Position numbers and translations under genes: made by a program. DNA of 64,000 bases from Halorhabdus amylolytica (GTDB lineage Archaea > Halobacteriota > Halobacteria > Halobacteriales > Haloarculaceae): NCBI RefSeq assembly GCF_004944975.1, contig NZ_SPQG01000002.1, positions 194,271 through 258,270 of the forward strand, in the 5' to 3' direction. A model generated the notes under the pieces. That model had not been told where the DNA came from and ran no database searches. It saw only the letters and a program-made list of their open reading frames with translations. Shown piece after piece: positions 45,704-54,545 of this stretch; the first letter of the stretch is position 1, and every line of letters starts with the position of its first letter.

Positions 45704-46342
45704 ATGCCGGGAATGCGTGCAGAAGTCGAGGTTCTTTCCCCGGACACCTGTCCGGTCGCGGAACTCTCCGAACGGGCCGAGGGACCGCTCACCTCCGTCT
45801 CGCGGGCGGGGCAGGACGCGGGGTCGATCACCGAGGAGTTCACTGCCAGCGGCGAGACGGACTTCTCGGACAATCGCCTCTCGCAGCTGTTCGAATACCG
45901 TTCGACTAACGTCTATCGGTTCCGGCACGAACCGCTGGATTGTGTCTGTGAGTTCGTCGAGGAAAACAGCCACCCGATCTCGGAGATCCGGGCCCAGGAC
46001 GGCTCGTTGGTGCTCTCGTTACACCTCACGGCGATTCAGGACCTCCGTGATCTCGTGACGGATCTCCGTGAGCGATACGGATCTGTCCGGATCCGATACC
46101 TGTTGCAGGTCGACAGCGACGAGGAGGGTAGCACGGATGTCGTCCCGATCAACCGCAACCGGCTGACCGATCGCCAGCAGGAGGTCCTTGAGACGGCCTA
46201 CCAGATGGGGTACTTCTCGTACCCACGGGAAGCCAACGCGACCGACGTCGCCGCCGAACTGGGTATCGACTCCTCGACGTTCACTGAACACCTCGCGGCT
46301 GCCCAGTCGAAGCTGATGGACGAATTGCTGACCGAACTGTGA
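45704..46342 (+). CDS. Bat-type HTH transcriptional regulator
   Basis: The 212-residue protein ends with the HTH_10 domain: LTDRQQEVLETAYQMGYFSYPREANATDVAAELGIDSSTFTEHLAAAQ. The N-terminal 150 residues are the beta-rich domain shared with bacterio-opsin activator-like proteins, without PAS or GAF. Target genes are unknown. The start could be 45704 (MPGMRAEVEV) or 45713. A very long upstream in-frame extension overlaps the nucleotidyltransferase gene and is a shadow. Confidence 0.88.
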   Translation: MPGMRAEVEVLSPDTCPVAELSERAEGPLTSVSRAGQDAGSITEEFTASGETDFSDNRLSQLFEYRSTNVYRFRHEPLDCVCEFVEENSHPISEIRAQDGSLVLSLHLTAIQDLRDLVTDLRERYGSVRIRYLLQVDSDEEGSTDVVPINRNRLTDRQQEVLETAYQMGYFSYPREANATDVAAELGIDSSTFTEHLAAAQSKLMDELLTEL

Positions 46343-46380
46343 TCTAAGTCCTCTTTTCGACGCCGTCGGTGATCTGTCCT

Positions 46381-46394
46381 CACCCGTTCGGGTG
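46381..46394 (+). terminator. Short hairpin after the bat-type gene
   Basis: The CACCC-GTTC-GGGTG inverted repeat lies 39 bases after the regulator stop and 32 bases before the cysK TATA box. It may end the upstream transcript. The stem is only 5 bases, and no T-run follows directly. Confidence 0.35.
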
Positions 46395-46425
46395 GGTTCT
46401 CGCACACTGGGAGTTTCGGACGACC

Positions 46426-46432
46426 TTAAATA
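46426..46432 (+). promoter_or_regulatory. TATA box of cysK
   Basis: TTAAATA lies 27-33 bases before the ATG at 46459, the standard spacing for a leaderless haloarchaeal transcript. Confidence 0.6.
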
Positions 46433-46458
46433 GCGACGACAGAGACCGTCCTAATGTC

Positions 46459-47373
46459 ATGGAAGTCGCAGACGCTGTCACCGAATTGATCGGGAACACG
46501 CCGTTGCTCCGACTCGACGACGGGTCTGGAACGGCGGTGCTCGCCAAAGTCGAATCGTTCAATCCCTACTCGGTGAAGGATCGCATCGCGAGGTCGATGA
46601 TCGAAGCTGCCGAGGAACACGGCGAGATCACCGACGACACGGTTGTCATCGAGCCGACGAGCGGCAACACGGGGATCGGGCTGGCAAGCGTCTGTGCCGC
46701 AAAGGGCTACGATCTCGTGCTTGCCATGCCCGAGTCCATGAGTGAGGAGCGCCGCCAGTTACTTGCCGGACTCGGGGCGGAACTCGAGTTGACCGACGCT
46801 GATGGCGGTATGAGCGGCGCGATCGATCGAGCCCACGAACTCGCCGCGGAGTACGACGACGCGTTCGTTCCCCAGCAGTTCGACAACCCCGCGAACCCGG
46901 CCGCCCACCGGGAGACGACTGGGCCTGAGTTGTGGGACGCCACTGACGGGGAACTCGACGCGTTCGTGGCCGGGATCGGCACCGGCGGGACGATCACGGG
47001 CGTCGGGGAGTTTCTCCGCGAGGAGGTCGAGGCCGACGTCGACGTCGTCGGGATCGAACCGGCCGAGTCGGCTGTCCTCTCCGGCGAAGAACCCGGCAGT
47101 CACGGTATCCAAGGTATCGGCGCCGGGTTCGTGCCCGAGATCCTACGGACTGAACTGCTCGACGAGGTCGTCACCGTCGAGCGCGAGGAGTCGATCGCAG
47201 AGGCTCGCCGGATCGCCCGCGAGGAGGGTCTCGCCGTCGGGATCTCCTCGGGTGCCGCGTCACTCGCCGCGAAACGGGTCGCCGAGGGGTATCCAGACGA
47301 CGCCGTCGTCGCCACCGTCCTCCCTGACACTGGCGAACGCTACCTCTCGACGGACCTTTTCGAGGAGATCTGA
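46459..47373 (+). CDS. cysK: Cysteine synthase (O-acetylserine sulfhydrylase type)
   Basis: The 304-residue fold-II PLP enzyme has ELIGNTPLLRL, the PLP lysine in NPYSVKDRIA, the substrate loop EPTSGNTGIGLA, and the phosphate cup GIGTGGTITGVG. GIQGIGAGFVPEIL and the C-terminal LPDTGERYLST follow. It forms cysteine from O-acetylserine and sulfide. CysM-like or cystathionine-synthase-like activities are less likely given the motif set. The ATG at 46459 matches the family start. Confidence 0.92.
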   Translation: MEVADAVTELIGNTPLLRLDDGSGTAVLAKVESFNPYSVKDRIARSMIEAAEEHGEITDDTVVIEPTSGNTGIGLASVCAAKGYDLVLAMPESMSEERRQLLAGLGAELELTDADGGMSGAIDRAHELAAEYDDAFVPQQFDNPANPAAHRETTGPELWDATDGELDAFVAGIGTGGTITGVGEFLREEVEADVDVVGIEPAESAVLSGEEPGSHGIQGIGAGFVPEILRTELLDEVVTVEREESIAEARRIAREEGLAVGISSGAASLAAKRVAEGYPDDAVVATVLPDTGERYLSTDLFEEI

Positions 47374-47508
47374 TCAGTTCGAACGCCCGAGAGCGCGATA
47401 TTTCCGTTCTCTCCGACAGCTCCGGCCCGAAATCGCGTTTGTGAACGTTCCTACCTGTCCGCATCAATCTATAAGTATCGTCCGTCTGTATAAGTAAACG
47501 GAAATACT

Positions 47509-49014
47509 ATGGCATCAGAGAGTTCTCAGCAAGGATATCTCAACCAGTGGTATCGCGAGCGTATCGGCCGACCGGCGACTGACGACGAGGTGATCGGGTA
47601 CTGGGTATTTGTCCTCGGATTGTTGCTTGGAATCCTGGGCATCCTGCTGGTAATGACCAGCAGGGCTGGAACCCAGATGCGGGGCTGGGGCATTATCATA
47701 AGTGCTCTCGGACTCGCGTTGCTCGTCGCAGGCCCGATAGTCAGACTTCCGTTGAGTGATCTGGCATCGTCTCTATTGCTCGTCGGATTTCTCCTGTGTA
47801 TCGTCGGAACCGGCTGGTTTCTGACGATTTACCCGGGTGACTGGCGACCGCAGGCGAGCCCTGTCATCGCCGTCTACTCGGTCGGATTACTCGTGATGGG
47901 CTTTGCGGGCGTGTTCGTCCCGTTGCTTACGACCCGTGACGAGGAACTCGCCGAGTCGGAAGCTGAATCCGACCGGCTACGCGAGGAACTCACCGAGACG
48001 GAAGCCGAGTCCGAACGGTTGGGCGAGGAACTGGCGGATACGCAGGCCGACGAAATGGACCTGGCCGCCAGACTGCGACTGCTTCGGAAGAGCCAATCGC
48101 GGTTCGAACTCTACGAGGATGTGGGCGGGGAGTGGCGCTGGCGTCTCCGCCATCGCAACGGGAACATCATCGCCGAGGGCGGCGAGGGCTACACCCGCAA
48201 ACACAACGCCCAGAAGGGCATCGCCGGGGTCCGCCGGGACGCACTCGGGGCGACGGTCCTGCTCATCGAGAACGAAGCGGACTTGCCGGCCGAGGAGGAG
48301 ACGTTCGAACCAGTCACCGAAATCGACAGTCAGGCGACGTTCGAACGCTACGAGGACAATGCGGGCGAGTACCGCTGGCGGCTGCGTCACGACAACGACA
48401 ACATTCTCTGTGACTCCGCCGAGGGGTACGCCTCCCGGGGTAACCTCACCCGGGCGCTCGAACGGATCCGCGAGTACGTCGGCCCGGCCCAGTACCTCCG
48501 GATCGATCCGACTGCCTTCGAGATCTACGAGGACAATGCGGGCGAGTACCGCTGGCGACTGGTCCACCGTAACGGGAACATCCTCGCCGACGGCGGCCAG
48601 GGGTACTCACGGTACAACGATGCCAGCCGTGCCGTCGATCGGCTCAGAGAGAACCTCGCTGACTACGAGTTCGAGATCTACGAGGACGCGGCCGAAGAGT
48701 ACCGCTGGCGGCTGCTCGCGAGTAACGATCGGATCGTCGCCGACAGCGGCGAGGGCTACACCGACCGCGACGAGGCCGAGACGGCCGTCGAGCGCGTCGA
48801 GAACTACGCGCCCGACGCTGACGCTCTCGAAGTGAGTCCTGCCGCCTTCGAGATCTACGAGGACGCGGGTGAGAAGTGGCGCTGGCGGCTCCGTCACCGC
48901 AACGGAAACATCCTCGCGGACGGCAGTCAGGGATACAACGACCGGAGCGCCGCCCGCGACGGCGTCGAGAGCGTCAAGCGCAACGCCCCCAACGCCGAGA
49001 CCGAAGACGTCTGA
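47509..49014 (+). CDS. Membrane protein with five DUF1508 (HVO_2922-type) repeats
   Basis: The 501-residue protein has four membrane helices (about residues 28-50, 58-78, 85-107, 117-141) and an acidic coiled-coil linker with an internal repeat (ESEAESDRLREEL / ETEAESERLGEEL). Five copies of the DUF1508/YegP-like domain follow. Each starts F-E-(L/R/I)-Y-E-D, continues with WRWRL or YRWRL and ends (N/D)xxI...GY, beginning near residues 199, 280, 340, 386 and 446. The isolated domain forms small dimers of unknown role. Two TATAAGTA boxes precede the ATG. The number of copies on a membrane anchor is unusual. Confidence 0.88.
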   Translation: MASESSQQGYLNQWYRERIGRPATDDEVIGYWVFVLGLLLGILGILLVMTSRAGTQMRGWGIIISALGLALLVAGPIVRLPLSDLASSLLLVGFLLCIVGTGWFLTIYPGDWRPQASPVIAVYSVGLLVMGFAGVFVPLLTTRDEELAESEAESDRLREELTETEAESERLGEELADTQADEMDLAARLRLLRKSQSRFELYEDVGGEWRWRLRHRNGNIIAEGGEGYTRKHNAQKGIAGVRRDALGATVLLIENEADLPAEEETFEPVTEIDSQATFERYEDNAGEYRWRLRHDNDNILCDSAEGYASRGNLTRALERIREYVGPAQYLRIDPTAFEIYEDNAGEYRWRLVHRNGNILADGGQGYSRYNDASRAVDRLRENLADYEFEIYEDAAEEYRWRLLASNDRIVADSGEGYTDRDEAETAVERVENYAPDADALEVSPAAFEIYEDAGEKWRWRLRHRNGNILADGSQGYNDRSAARDGVESVKRNAPNAETEDV

Positions 49015-49052
49015 GCGAGTGGTCCCAGGTCGCCCTTTTTGCGCCCATCGTC

Positions 49053-49505
49053 CTACCAGGGCGCAGCCAGTGCGCCGGCGTCGAACAACAACAGGATGGC
49101 AACGATCGACGCCGCGAGCAGGAACGGCCGAGCGTTCGCTGCTGGGGTGCGGACCTTCTGCTCCGCAGTACCGTCCGAGAGCCGGGCGGCGGCGACCTCC
49201 GAGAGCGCCGCGAGTGTGAACCACAGCACGACCATCCCGAGTACGAGATGGCCCCGCGTGGAGTCGAGGAGACTATCCACAGTGTAAAGCGTCGCCGCCT
49301 GGTGGGCACCAGTCAGTAGCGTCACGAGTGCGCCCGCGCGGGCGATCCACGTGAATCCCGCGGTGAGTCTGCTGAGTGGTTCGCTGTCGAGTGTCCCATC
49401 CCTGGCGATCGGCAGGACGGCGAGCGTGAGAAACAGGACGCTCCCGGTCCACAGTGCTGCGAACAGGAGGTGCAGTCCGGCGACGAGTACGTCGGCGAGT
49501 GTCAT
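49053..49505 (-). CDS. CopD-like four-helix membrane protein
   Basis: The 150-residue protein has four hydrophobic helices. The first begins DVLVAGLHLLFAALWTGSVLFLTL and helix 2 has GFTWIARAGALVTLLTGAHQA. The His and Trp pattern in helix 1 and the His in helix 2 resemble CopD/putative copper-export membrane proteins. The function is unproven. The ATG at 49505 puts helix 1 at the N-terminus; an upstream in-frame ATG adds nine residues and is possible. Confidence 0.75.
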   Translation of the reverse strand: MTLADVLVAGLHLLFAALWTGSVLFLTLAVLPIARDGTLDSEPLSRLTAGFTWIARAGALVTLLTGAHQAATLYTVDSLLDSTRGHLVLGMVVLWFTLAALSEVAAARLSDGTAEQKVRTPAANARPFLLAASIVAILLLFDAGALAAPW

Positions 49506-49576
49506 ATCTGCCGGGTCGGACTCCCGACCCATCAAAACACTGGAATCGGTGGCCACGCCGGGTCGGGTCGACGCGA

Positions 49577-50215
49577 TCAGAACACCGGATCGGCTTCCGT
49601 ATCAGCGTCGTCGATGTCCCCGAGGTCGAGTCGATCGAGCAGGTTGACGAACGACCCTGGATCGGGAATCAGGAACAGTCGGACCTTGAAGGCCTCCTCG
49701 CGGTCAGTCACGTCGACGATGCTGTCAAGCACGATCGACAGCGAGTCCGCCCGAACGTGTGAGAGGGCGTCTTCGGCGATCTCCTCGCCGTCGGCCTGTC
49801 GGAGCGTCGGCGTGCCCATGTCGATGGTCGTCTCCAGCGTGTTAGCGATGCCATCGACGAACCCCGAGGTGAGGATGTTACAGACTTCCTGGAGTGCGCT
49901 CTCCTGAAGCTGGTTGAACTCGCCGTCGACCTCCGTCCCGGTCAGCAACTCGGCCATCTCACGGGCCGTCTCCTCGTAGAAGGTCAACAGGAAGACGCCG
50001 TAGGGTGGCTCGTTGAGACGGATACTGGCGCTGTAGATCGGGTCCGTCCCGATCTCCCTGGCGATGTCGGGCGGCTCGACGAACGCCAAGCTCTTGATGT
50101 CGACCGTCGCGTCCACCCCGGCGAGCGTGCCGAGCGACGACGCCGCGTTCTCCGCACCGGCTTTGATGAGCTGATTGATGACCCGCAGTTTCCGGATGTC
50201 GATGAGCAACGGCAT
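49577..50215 (-). CDS. cheC: Chemotaxis phosphatase CheC
   Basis: The 212-residue CheC-family protein has both phosphatase-type helices: INQLIKAGAENAASSLG near the N-terminus and LQESALQEVCNILTSGFVDGIA in the middle, each with the E..N pair. CheC dephosphorylates CheY-P and interacts with CheD. The ATG at 50215 (MPLLIDIRKL) is favoured. No other che genes adjoin it, although a transducer gene lies 1.7 kb away. Confidence 0.88.
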   Translation of the reverse strand: MPLLIDIRKLRVINQLIKAGAENAASSLGTLAGVDATVDIKSLAFVEPPDIAREIGTDPIYSASIRLNEPPYGVFLLTFYEETAREMAELLTGTEVDGEFNQLQESALQEVCNILTSGFVDGIANTLETTIDMGTPTLRQADGEEIAEDALSHVRADSLSIVLDSIVDVTDREEAFKVRLFLIPDPGSFVNLLDRLDLGDIDDADTEADPVF

Positions 50216-50314
50216 CTGCCTGCTGTACCCAACAGGGAACTGGTCCTTAGTGATTGTGCCTGCCATCGGCATCGTCGGCCGACGGCGGAAAGTGGACACA
50301 GTCGTTTCCGTCCG

Positions 50315-50512
50315 TCACTCGATAATCTCGGCGATCCGGCGAGGCTCGCCGGACAGTGCGGGTTCGGGATCGATCAGCTGGAGCACCTCGTGGTCCGTCA
50401 CGTCGGGATAGGACTTCTCCACCGCGTCCTCGATGAGGGCTTTCTCCAGGCGGAAGTCGACGCCCTCGTAGACGACGTCGACCCCGTGTTCGTCGAAGGA
50501 AAGGGCGGTCAT
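50315..50512 (-). CDS. DUF5800-like small haloarchaeal protein
   Basis: The 65-residue protein, MTALSFDEHGVDVVYEGVDF onward, continues with FRLEKALIEDAVEKSYPDVTDHEVLQLI and ends SGEPRRIAEIIE. I recognise the pattern as the haloarchaeal DUF5800 family (from memory), of unknown function. It lies just upstream of cheC on the same strand (99 bases), so cotranscription is possible. Confidence 0.75.
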   Translation of the reverse strand: MTALSFDEHGVDVVYEGVDFRLEKALIEDAVEKSYPDVTDHEVLQLIDPEPALSGEPRRIAEIIE

Positions 50513-50634
50513 GCCCGAACGTTGCGTGCTCGCCCTCATAAGCGTCGCGGACGCTGCCGGTGACGGCCGCGTCCGTCAGACCTCCGTCAGACGCGCCCTG
50601 GGGGTTTAATATGGCGGATTCCCCTGATTAACGT

Positions 50635-51831
50635 GTGCTGGGGTCGACGCCGCTTGCGGAGCTGGTCATCCCCGACAGGACGACTGTCGAGGAGCACGAC
50701 CTCGTGGCCGACGGGGACGTGATCGTCGGTGGCCAGAGCACTGTCGAGTTCGGCGTCAGGGGGAACAATGTCATCGCGGGCGAGCGGGTACGCTTTGGCG
50801 GGCACATCGAGGCCGCCAGTGACTGTCGGCTGGACATGTGGTGTGACGTCGCCGAGGACGTGCTCGTCGGCGAGGACGCCTACCTCGGCGAGCGGGTCCA
50901 CGTCGGCGGCGAGTTGAAGGTCGCGGGCGACTTGGATATCGGTGACGACGTCGACATCGACGATGGCTTCGAGGCAAACGGCTGGATCGTCATTCGGAAC
51001 CCGATGCCGACGATCGTTTTCCTGTTCGTCTATCTGGGTCACCTCCTGCGGCTTGGCGAGGAGGAGGCTGCCGCGGACGTGCTTGCGGCGGTTGCGGACG
51101 ACGACCGCGAGTACGAACCTGTCGTCGTCCCGCGGGGAGCTCATGTCAGCGACGACGCTTGGCGGGTCTCCGCGCCGGCACGCATCGGCGACGACTGCCG
51201 ACTCCACGGGAACCTCCGCGCCGAGTCGCTCATTGTCGGCCGGGACACTGTCGTTTTCGGGAGTCTCCGCGCACGGGAGGACGTGATCGTCGGGCGCGCC
51301 ACCGAGATCAAAGGCGACGTGACCACCCGCGAGGGCACCGTCTCGATCGGCCCCGGCGTCCACGTCTGGGGGGACATCGCCGCCGAGGACGTCGCCCTCC
51401 ACGAGAACGCGACCGTCGAGGGGACCATCCGCGCCCGCGGCGAGATGGAGTTACACACCGAGGACGTCCTCGAGGAAGCTGACGAGACGGCCGCTGCCAT
51501 GGCGAACGCGGCGGAACGACTCGACGGTGTGGACGACGAACCTGCGGCGGGCGACGGTGATCGAGACGCTGACGCCCCGGCCAGCGGTGACGACGTGACC
51601 AACGACGGTCAGATTGGCGACAGCCGAGCTGACGACGGACAGACCGATGAGGGCCGGGCTGATGATGTGTCCATCGACGGACAGGCTGACGACGGTCGGA
51701 CTGACAACGGACAGGCTGACGACGTGACCGACGACGATCAGACCGAGACCGGCCAGGCTGATAGGAATCGGACCGACGATGCGGAGACGATGGCCGACCG
51801 GACGATGTCGGAGTCCAACGCTCTGGAGTGA
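50635..51831 (+). CDS. Bactofilin-like polymer-forming protein with acidic repetitive tail
   Basis: The 398-residue protein starts with GTG and has two blocks of short beta-solenoid repeats (about residues 1-115 and 165-270), with turns such as ADGDVIVGGQSTVEFGV and GDVTTREGTVSIGPGVHVWGDI, as in bactofilins. Between them lies a hydrophobic helix, NPMPTIVFLFVYLGHLLRL, possibly a membrane anchor. The last 90 residues are a D/G/Q/A/T-rich low-complexity tail with repeated DDGQ/DNGQADD units. It may form membrane-linked scaffolds, by inference from the fold. Confidence 0.78.
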   Translation: MLGSTPLAELVIPDRTTVEEHDLVADGDVIVGGQSTVEFGVRGNNVIAGERVRFGGHIEAASDCRLDMWCDVAEDVLVGEDAYLGERVHVGGELKVAGDLDIGDDVDIDDGFEANGWIVIRNPMPTIVFLFVYLGHLLRLGEEEAAADVLAAVADDDREYEPVVVPRGAHVSDDAWRVSAPARIGDDCRLHGNLRAESLIVGRDTVVFGSLRAREDVIVGRATEIKGDVTTREGTVSIGPGVHVWGDIAAEDVALHENATVEGTIRARGEMELHTEDVLEEADETAAAMANAAERLDGVDDEPAAGDGDRDADAPASGDDVTNDGQIGDSRADDGQTDEGRADDVSIDGQADDGRTDNGQADDVTDDDQTETGQADRNRTDDAETMADRTMSESNALE

Positions 51832-51891
51832 GCTAAGGAGCAGGTCCCCGTCGGATCGTACTGCTAGACGTCCCCGTCGAGAAGAGACGCG

Positions 51892-53358
51892 TCACTCGGT
51901 CTCGTAGCGGTCGAACAGTGCCGAGAGCTGCTGGGCGCGCATGCTGAGCATCTTCGCGTTGACGTACATCTCGCCGAGGGCGAGAGTTTGTTCCTCGGCG
52001 ATGGCCGCGACGCTTTCGGCTTCCTCCATGTTCTCACGGCTGATCTCGGCGGCGCTGTCAGCGATGCTGGCTACTTCCTCGCTGGAGGCCGCCTGGTCGT
52101 CCGTCGCGTTACTGATTTCCTTGACGCCGCTGGTCGTGTCCTGGACGAAGTCGAGGATCGACTCGAGGGCCTCCAGACCCTCATCCATCGTTTCCTGGCC
52201 CTCGCCGACTGTCTCGCGCATCTCCCCGATCTCCTCGACTGTCTGGGTCGTCTGATCCTGAATGTCCGTGATGAGTGACTCGATCTCGTCGGTGGCGTCC
52301 TTGGTCTCCTCGGCGAGTGACTTCACTTCGTCGGCGACAACCGTGAAGCCGTTGTTGTCCGCGCCCGAGGCGTGTGCGGCCTCGATCGAGGCGTTCAGCG
52401 CGAGAATATTGGTCTGCTCGGCGATGTCGTCGATGAGGTCGACGATCTGGCCCACTTCGCTCATCTGGTCGTCCAGCGTCTCGACAGTGTCGACGACCCC
52501 TTCGGTCTGATCGTCCACCTCGTTCATCGCGTCGCTGACTTCCCTGGCGGCTTCGATCCCCTCGACGGTCCGTTGCTCGGTCTGGTCGGCCTTCTCGGCG
52601 ACCTCGTCCGAGGAAGCGGCGATCTCCTCGATAGTGGCGGACATCTCGCCCATCTCCTCGGAGATTTGGGTCACCTGTTCGTGTTGATCGTGGAAGGCAT
52701 CTGCGAGTTGCTGGACGCTCTCGGCCATACTCTCGCTGGCCTCGCGGACGGCCTCGGTCGCTGTCGTCACCTGCTCGCTCGACCCCGAGACATCCTCGCT
52801 AAAGTCACTTGCCGTTTCGATGGTCTGCTGGAAGGCCGTCGCCATCTCGTTGAACTCCCTGGCGAGTTCGTTCATCGCCTCGGATGGCGTCTCGGCGTTC
52901 AACCGGACCGTCAGGTCGCCTTCGCCGACCGTGTCCATCCGTTGTGCGCCCTCGCGGATGTAGCCGTCGAGCTCCTCGAAGGATTCCCCGTTTGGCGCTG
53001 CGACGCCGCCGTCGGGTGCCGGTGCGACCCCCATCCCGATTTCGGGTGTTGGGGTCCTCTGGGTCGACTCTAACTCCGTGCGGACTTCTTCGAGCTCCGA
53101 CTCGAGTGATGTCCGTTCGTCTTCGAGAGATGTCACCCTCGATCGGAGATCCGCGCGCTCGGAACGGAGCGACTCGTTCCGTTCGCGTTCGCGGACGAGG
53201 GCGTACCCCAGCGTTCCGGCTGCGAACACGAACCCGCCACCGGCCAGAAACGGATACAGTGATCCGGGCGCCAGGAACAGGAGGATCGTCTGCCACACGA
53301 TATGCACTACTTGGACGGAGAGGGCGACGCGTGTCTCCCCCAAGGAGAACCTTGCCAT
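51892..53358 (-). CDS. Methyl-accepting transducer without a sensory ectodomain
   Basis: The 488-residue protein has two membrane helices close together (about residues 12-32 and 36-56) with only a few residues between them, so no extracellular ligand domain. Next come a coiled coil, a HAMP-like linker (about 125-180) and a signalling domain with the hairpin-tip segment DIAEQTNILALNASIEAAHA, followed by VVADEVKSLAEET. It should signal to CheA. It could sense the membrane state, the cytoplasm or a membrane partner such as a sensory rhodopsin; no partner gene is adjacent. Confidence 0.9.
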   Translation of the reverse strand: MARFSLGETRVALSVQVVHIVWQTILLFLAPGSLYPFLAGGGFVFAAGTLGYALVRERERNESLRSERADLRSRVTSLEDERTSLESELEEVRTELESTQRTPTPEIGMGVAPAPDGGVAAPNGESFEELDGYIREGAQRMDTVGEGDLTVRLNAETPSEAMNELAREFNEMATAFQQTIETASDFSEDVSGSSEQVTTATEAVREASESMAESVQQLADAFHDQHEQVTQISEEMGEMSATIEEIAASSDEVAEKADQTEQRTVEGIEAAREVSDAMNEVDDQTEGVVDTVETLDDQMSEVGQIVDLIDDIAEQTNILALNASIEAAHASGADNNGFTVVADEVKSLAEETKDATDEIESLITDIQDQTTQTVEEIGEMRETVGEGQETMDEGLEALESILDFVQDTTSGVKEISNATDDQAASSEEVASIADSAAEISRENMEEAESVAAIAEEQTLALGEMYVNAKMLSMRAQQLSALFDRYETE

Positions 53359-53380
53359 ACCCCTATCTTAAAAGATGAGG

Positions 53381-53387
53381 CATAAAT
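53381..53387 (-). promoter_or_regulatory. TATA box of the transducer gene
   Basis: On the minus strand, ATTTATG lies 23-29 bases before the ATG at 53358, consistent with a leaderless transcript separate from the por operon upstream. Confidence 0.55.
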
Positions 53388-53583
53388 ATCCTTCTCCCAT
53401 CGTTTCAGTTACTGATACTGGCGACCGTCCACTTGTGGCGCTGAACCGTCACTCCGAACGTCGAATATCAGCCTTCCGTCACGAATGGTCGTATAATCTG
53501 TCGTCGGTCTCGAGAGAATGCGGACGAGTGACGACGCTCGATAAACGCAAACGAGAGGAAAGACGCGACAGGTGGGGGTCAGC

Positions 53584-54543
53584 TCAGGCGTCCAGCCCGA
53601 GGTCTTCGGCGCGCTCGTCGATCCACGTCTGCAGTTCCTCGATGGCCTCCTCGCTGGGCTCTTCGCCGTCGAAGAGGTGCTTGAAGCGACCCTGCTTCTC
53701 GAGCCACTCGCGGACCGGCTTGCGGTCACTGATCTTGTTGACGCTGGTGATCTCGCCGTCCTCCATCTCGAAGACCGGGAACAGGCCAGTCTCGACGGCC
53801 AACTCGGCCAGTTCGACCGTCTTCGAGGACTCGTAACTCCAGCCGACCGGGCACGGCGAGTAGACGTGCAAGAACTTCGGCCCGTCAATCTCGAGGGCCT
53901 TCTCGACCTTCTGTTTGAAGTCGTGGGGGTTCGAAATCGACGCCGTCGCGACGTACTCGACGCCGTGGTCGGCCGCGATCGACGTCATGTCCTTCTTGTT
54001 GGTGTCGTTACCGATACTCTCATCGCCCGCCGGCGACGTGGTCGTCGACGCACCGAAGGGCGTCTGACTGGAGCGCTGGACGCCCGTGTTCATGTACGCC
54101 TCGTTGTCGTACATGATGTAGAGGACGTCGTGGCCGCGCTCCATCATGCCCGAGAGAGCGCGGATCCCGATGTCCGCGGTCGCACCGTCGCCACCGACGG
54201 CGATGATGTTGAGGTCATCCGAGTCCTGGACGTCCAGGTGGTCGGGGTCGCGGCGGTCGAAGGCCTTGTAGGCGGCCTCGATGCCCGAGGCGACGCTGGC
54301 GCCGTTCTCGAAGATGTTGTGGATGTAGCTGGTCCCCCAAGAGCTCTCGGGATAGGGCGTCGAGACGACCTCCATACAGCCAGTGGGCTGGCTGATGATG
54401 GTGTTCTCGCCGGCCGCCTCGGTGATGTACTTCATCGCCAGGGCGGGACCACACCCGGCACACGCGCGGTGACCGGGGTTCCACAGTTCCTCGTCGTGTT
54501 CGAGTTCGTCAGTGAAGTCCTGGTCTTGCAGATCGGAACTCAT
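53584..54543 (-). CDS. porB: Pyruvate:ferredoxin oxidoreductase, beta subunit
   Basis: The 319-residue thiamine-diphosphate-binding subunit has the cysteine-rich N-terminus GHRACAGCGPALAMKYI, the TPP/Mg loop VGGDGATADIGIRALSGMMERGHDVLYIMYDNEAYMNTG, and later CPVGWSYE. It oxidises a 2-oxoacid to an acyl-CoA with ferredoxin reduction, working with PorA, PorD and PorG encoded just upstream. Separate alpha, beta, gamma and delta genes mark the four-subunit POR/VOR class. Pyruvate is the best guess for substrate; 2-oxoisovalerate is the alternative. Confidence 0.88.
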   Translation of the reverse strand: MSSDLQDQDFTDELEHDEELWNPGHRACAGCGPALAMKYITEAAGENTIISQPTGCMEVVSTPYPESSWGTSYIHNIFENGASVASGIEAAYKAFDRRDPDHLDVQDSDDLNIIAVGGDGATADIGIRALSGMMERGHDVLYIMYDNEAYMNTGVQRSSQTPFGASTTTSPAGDESIGNDTNKKDMTSIAADHGVEYVATASISNPHDFKQKVEKALEIDGPKFLHVYSPCPVGWSYESSKTVELAELAVETGLFPVFEMEDGEITSVNKISDRKPVREWLEKQGRFKHLFDGEEPSEEAIEELQTWIDERAEDLGLDA

Positions 54544-54545
54544 TG

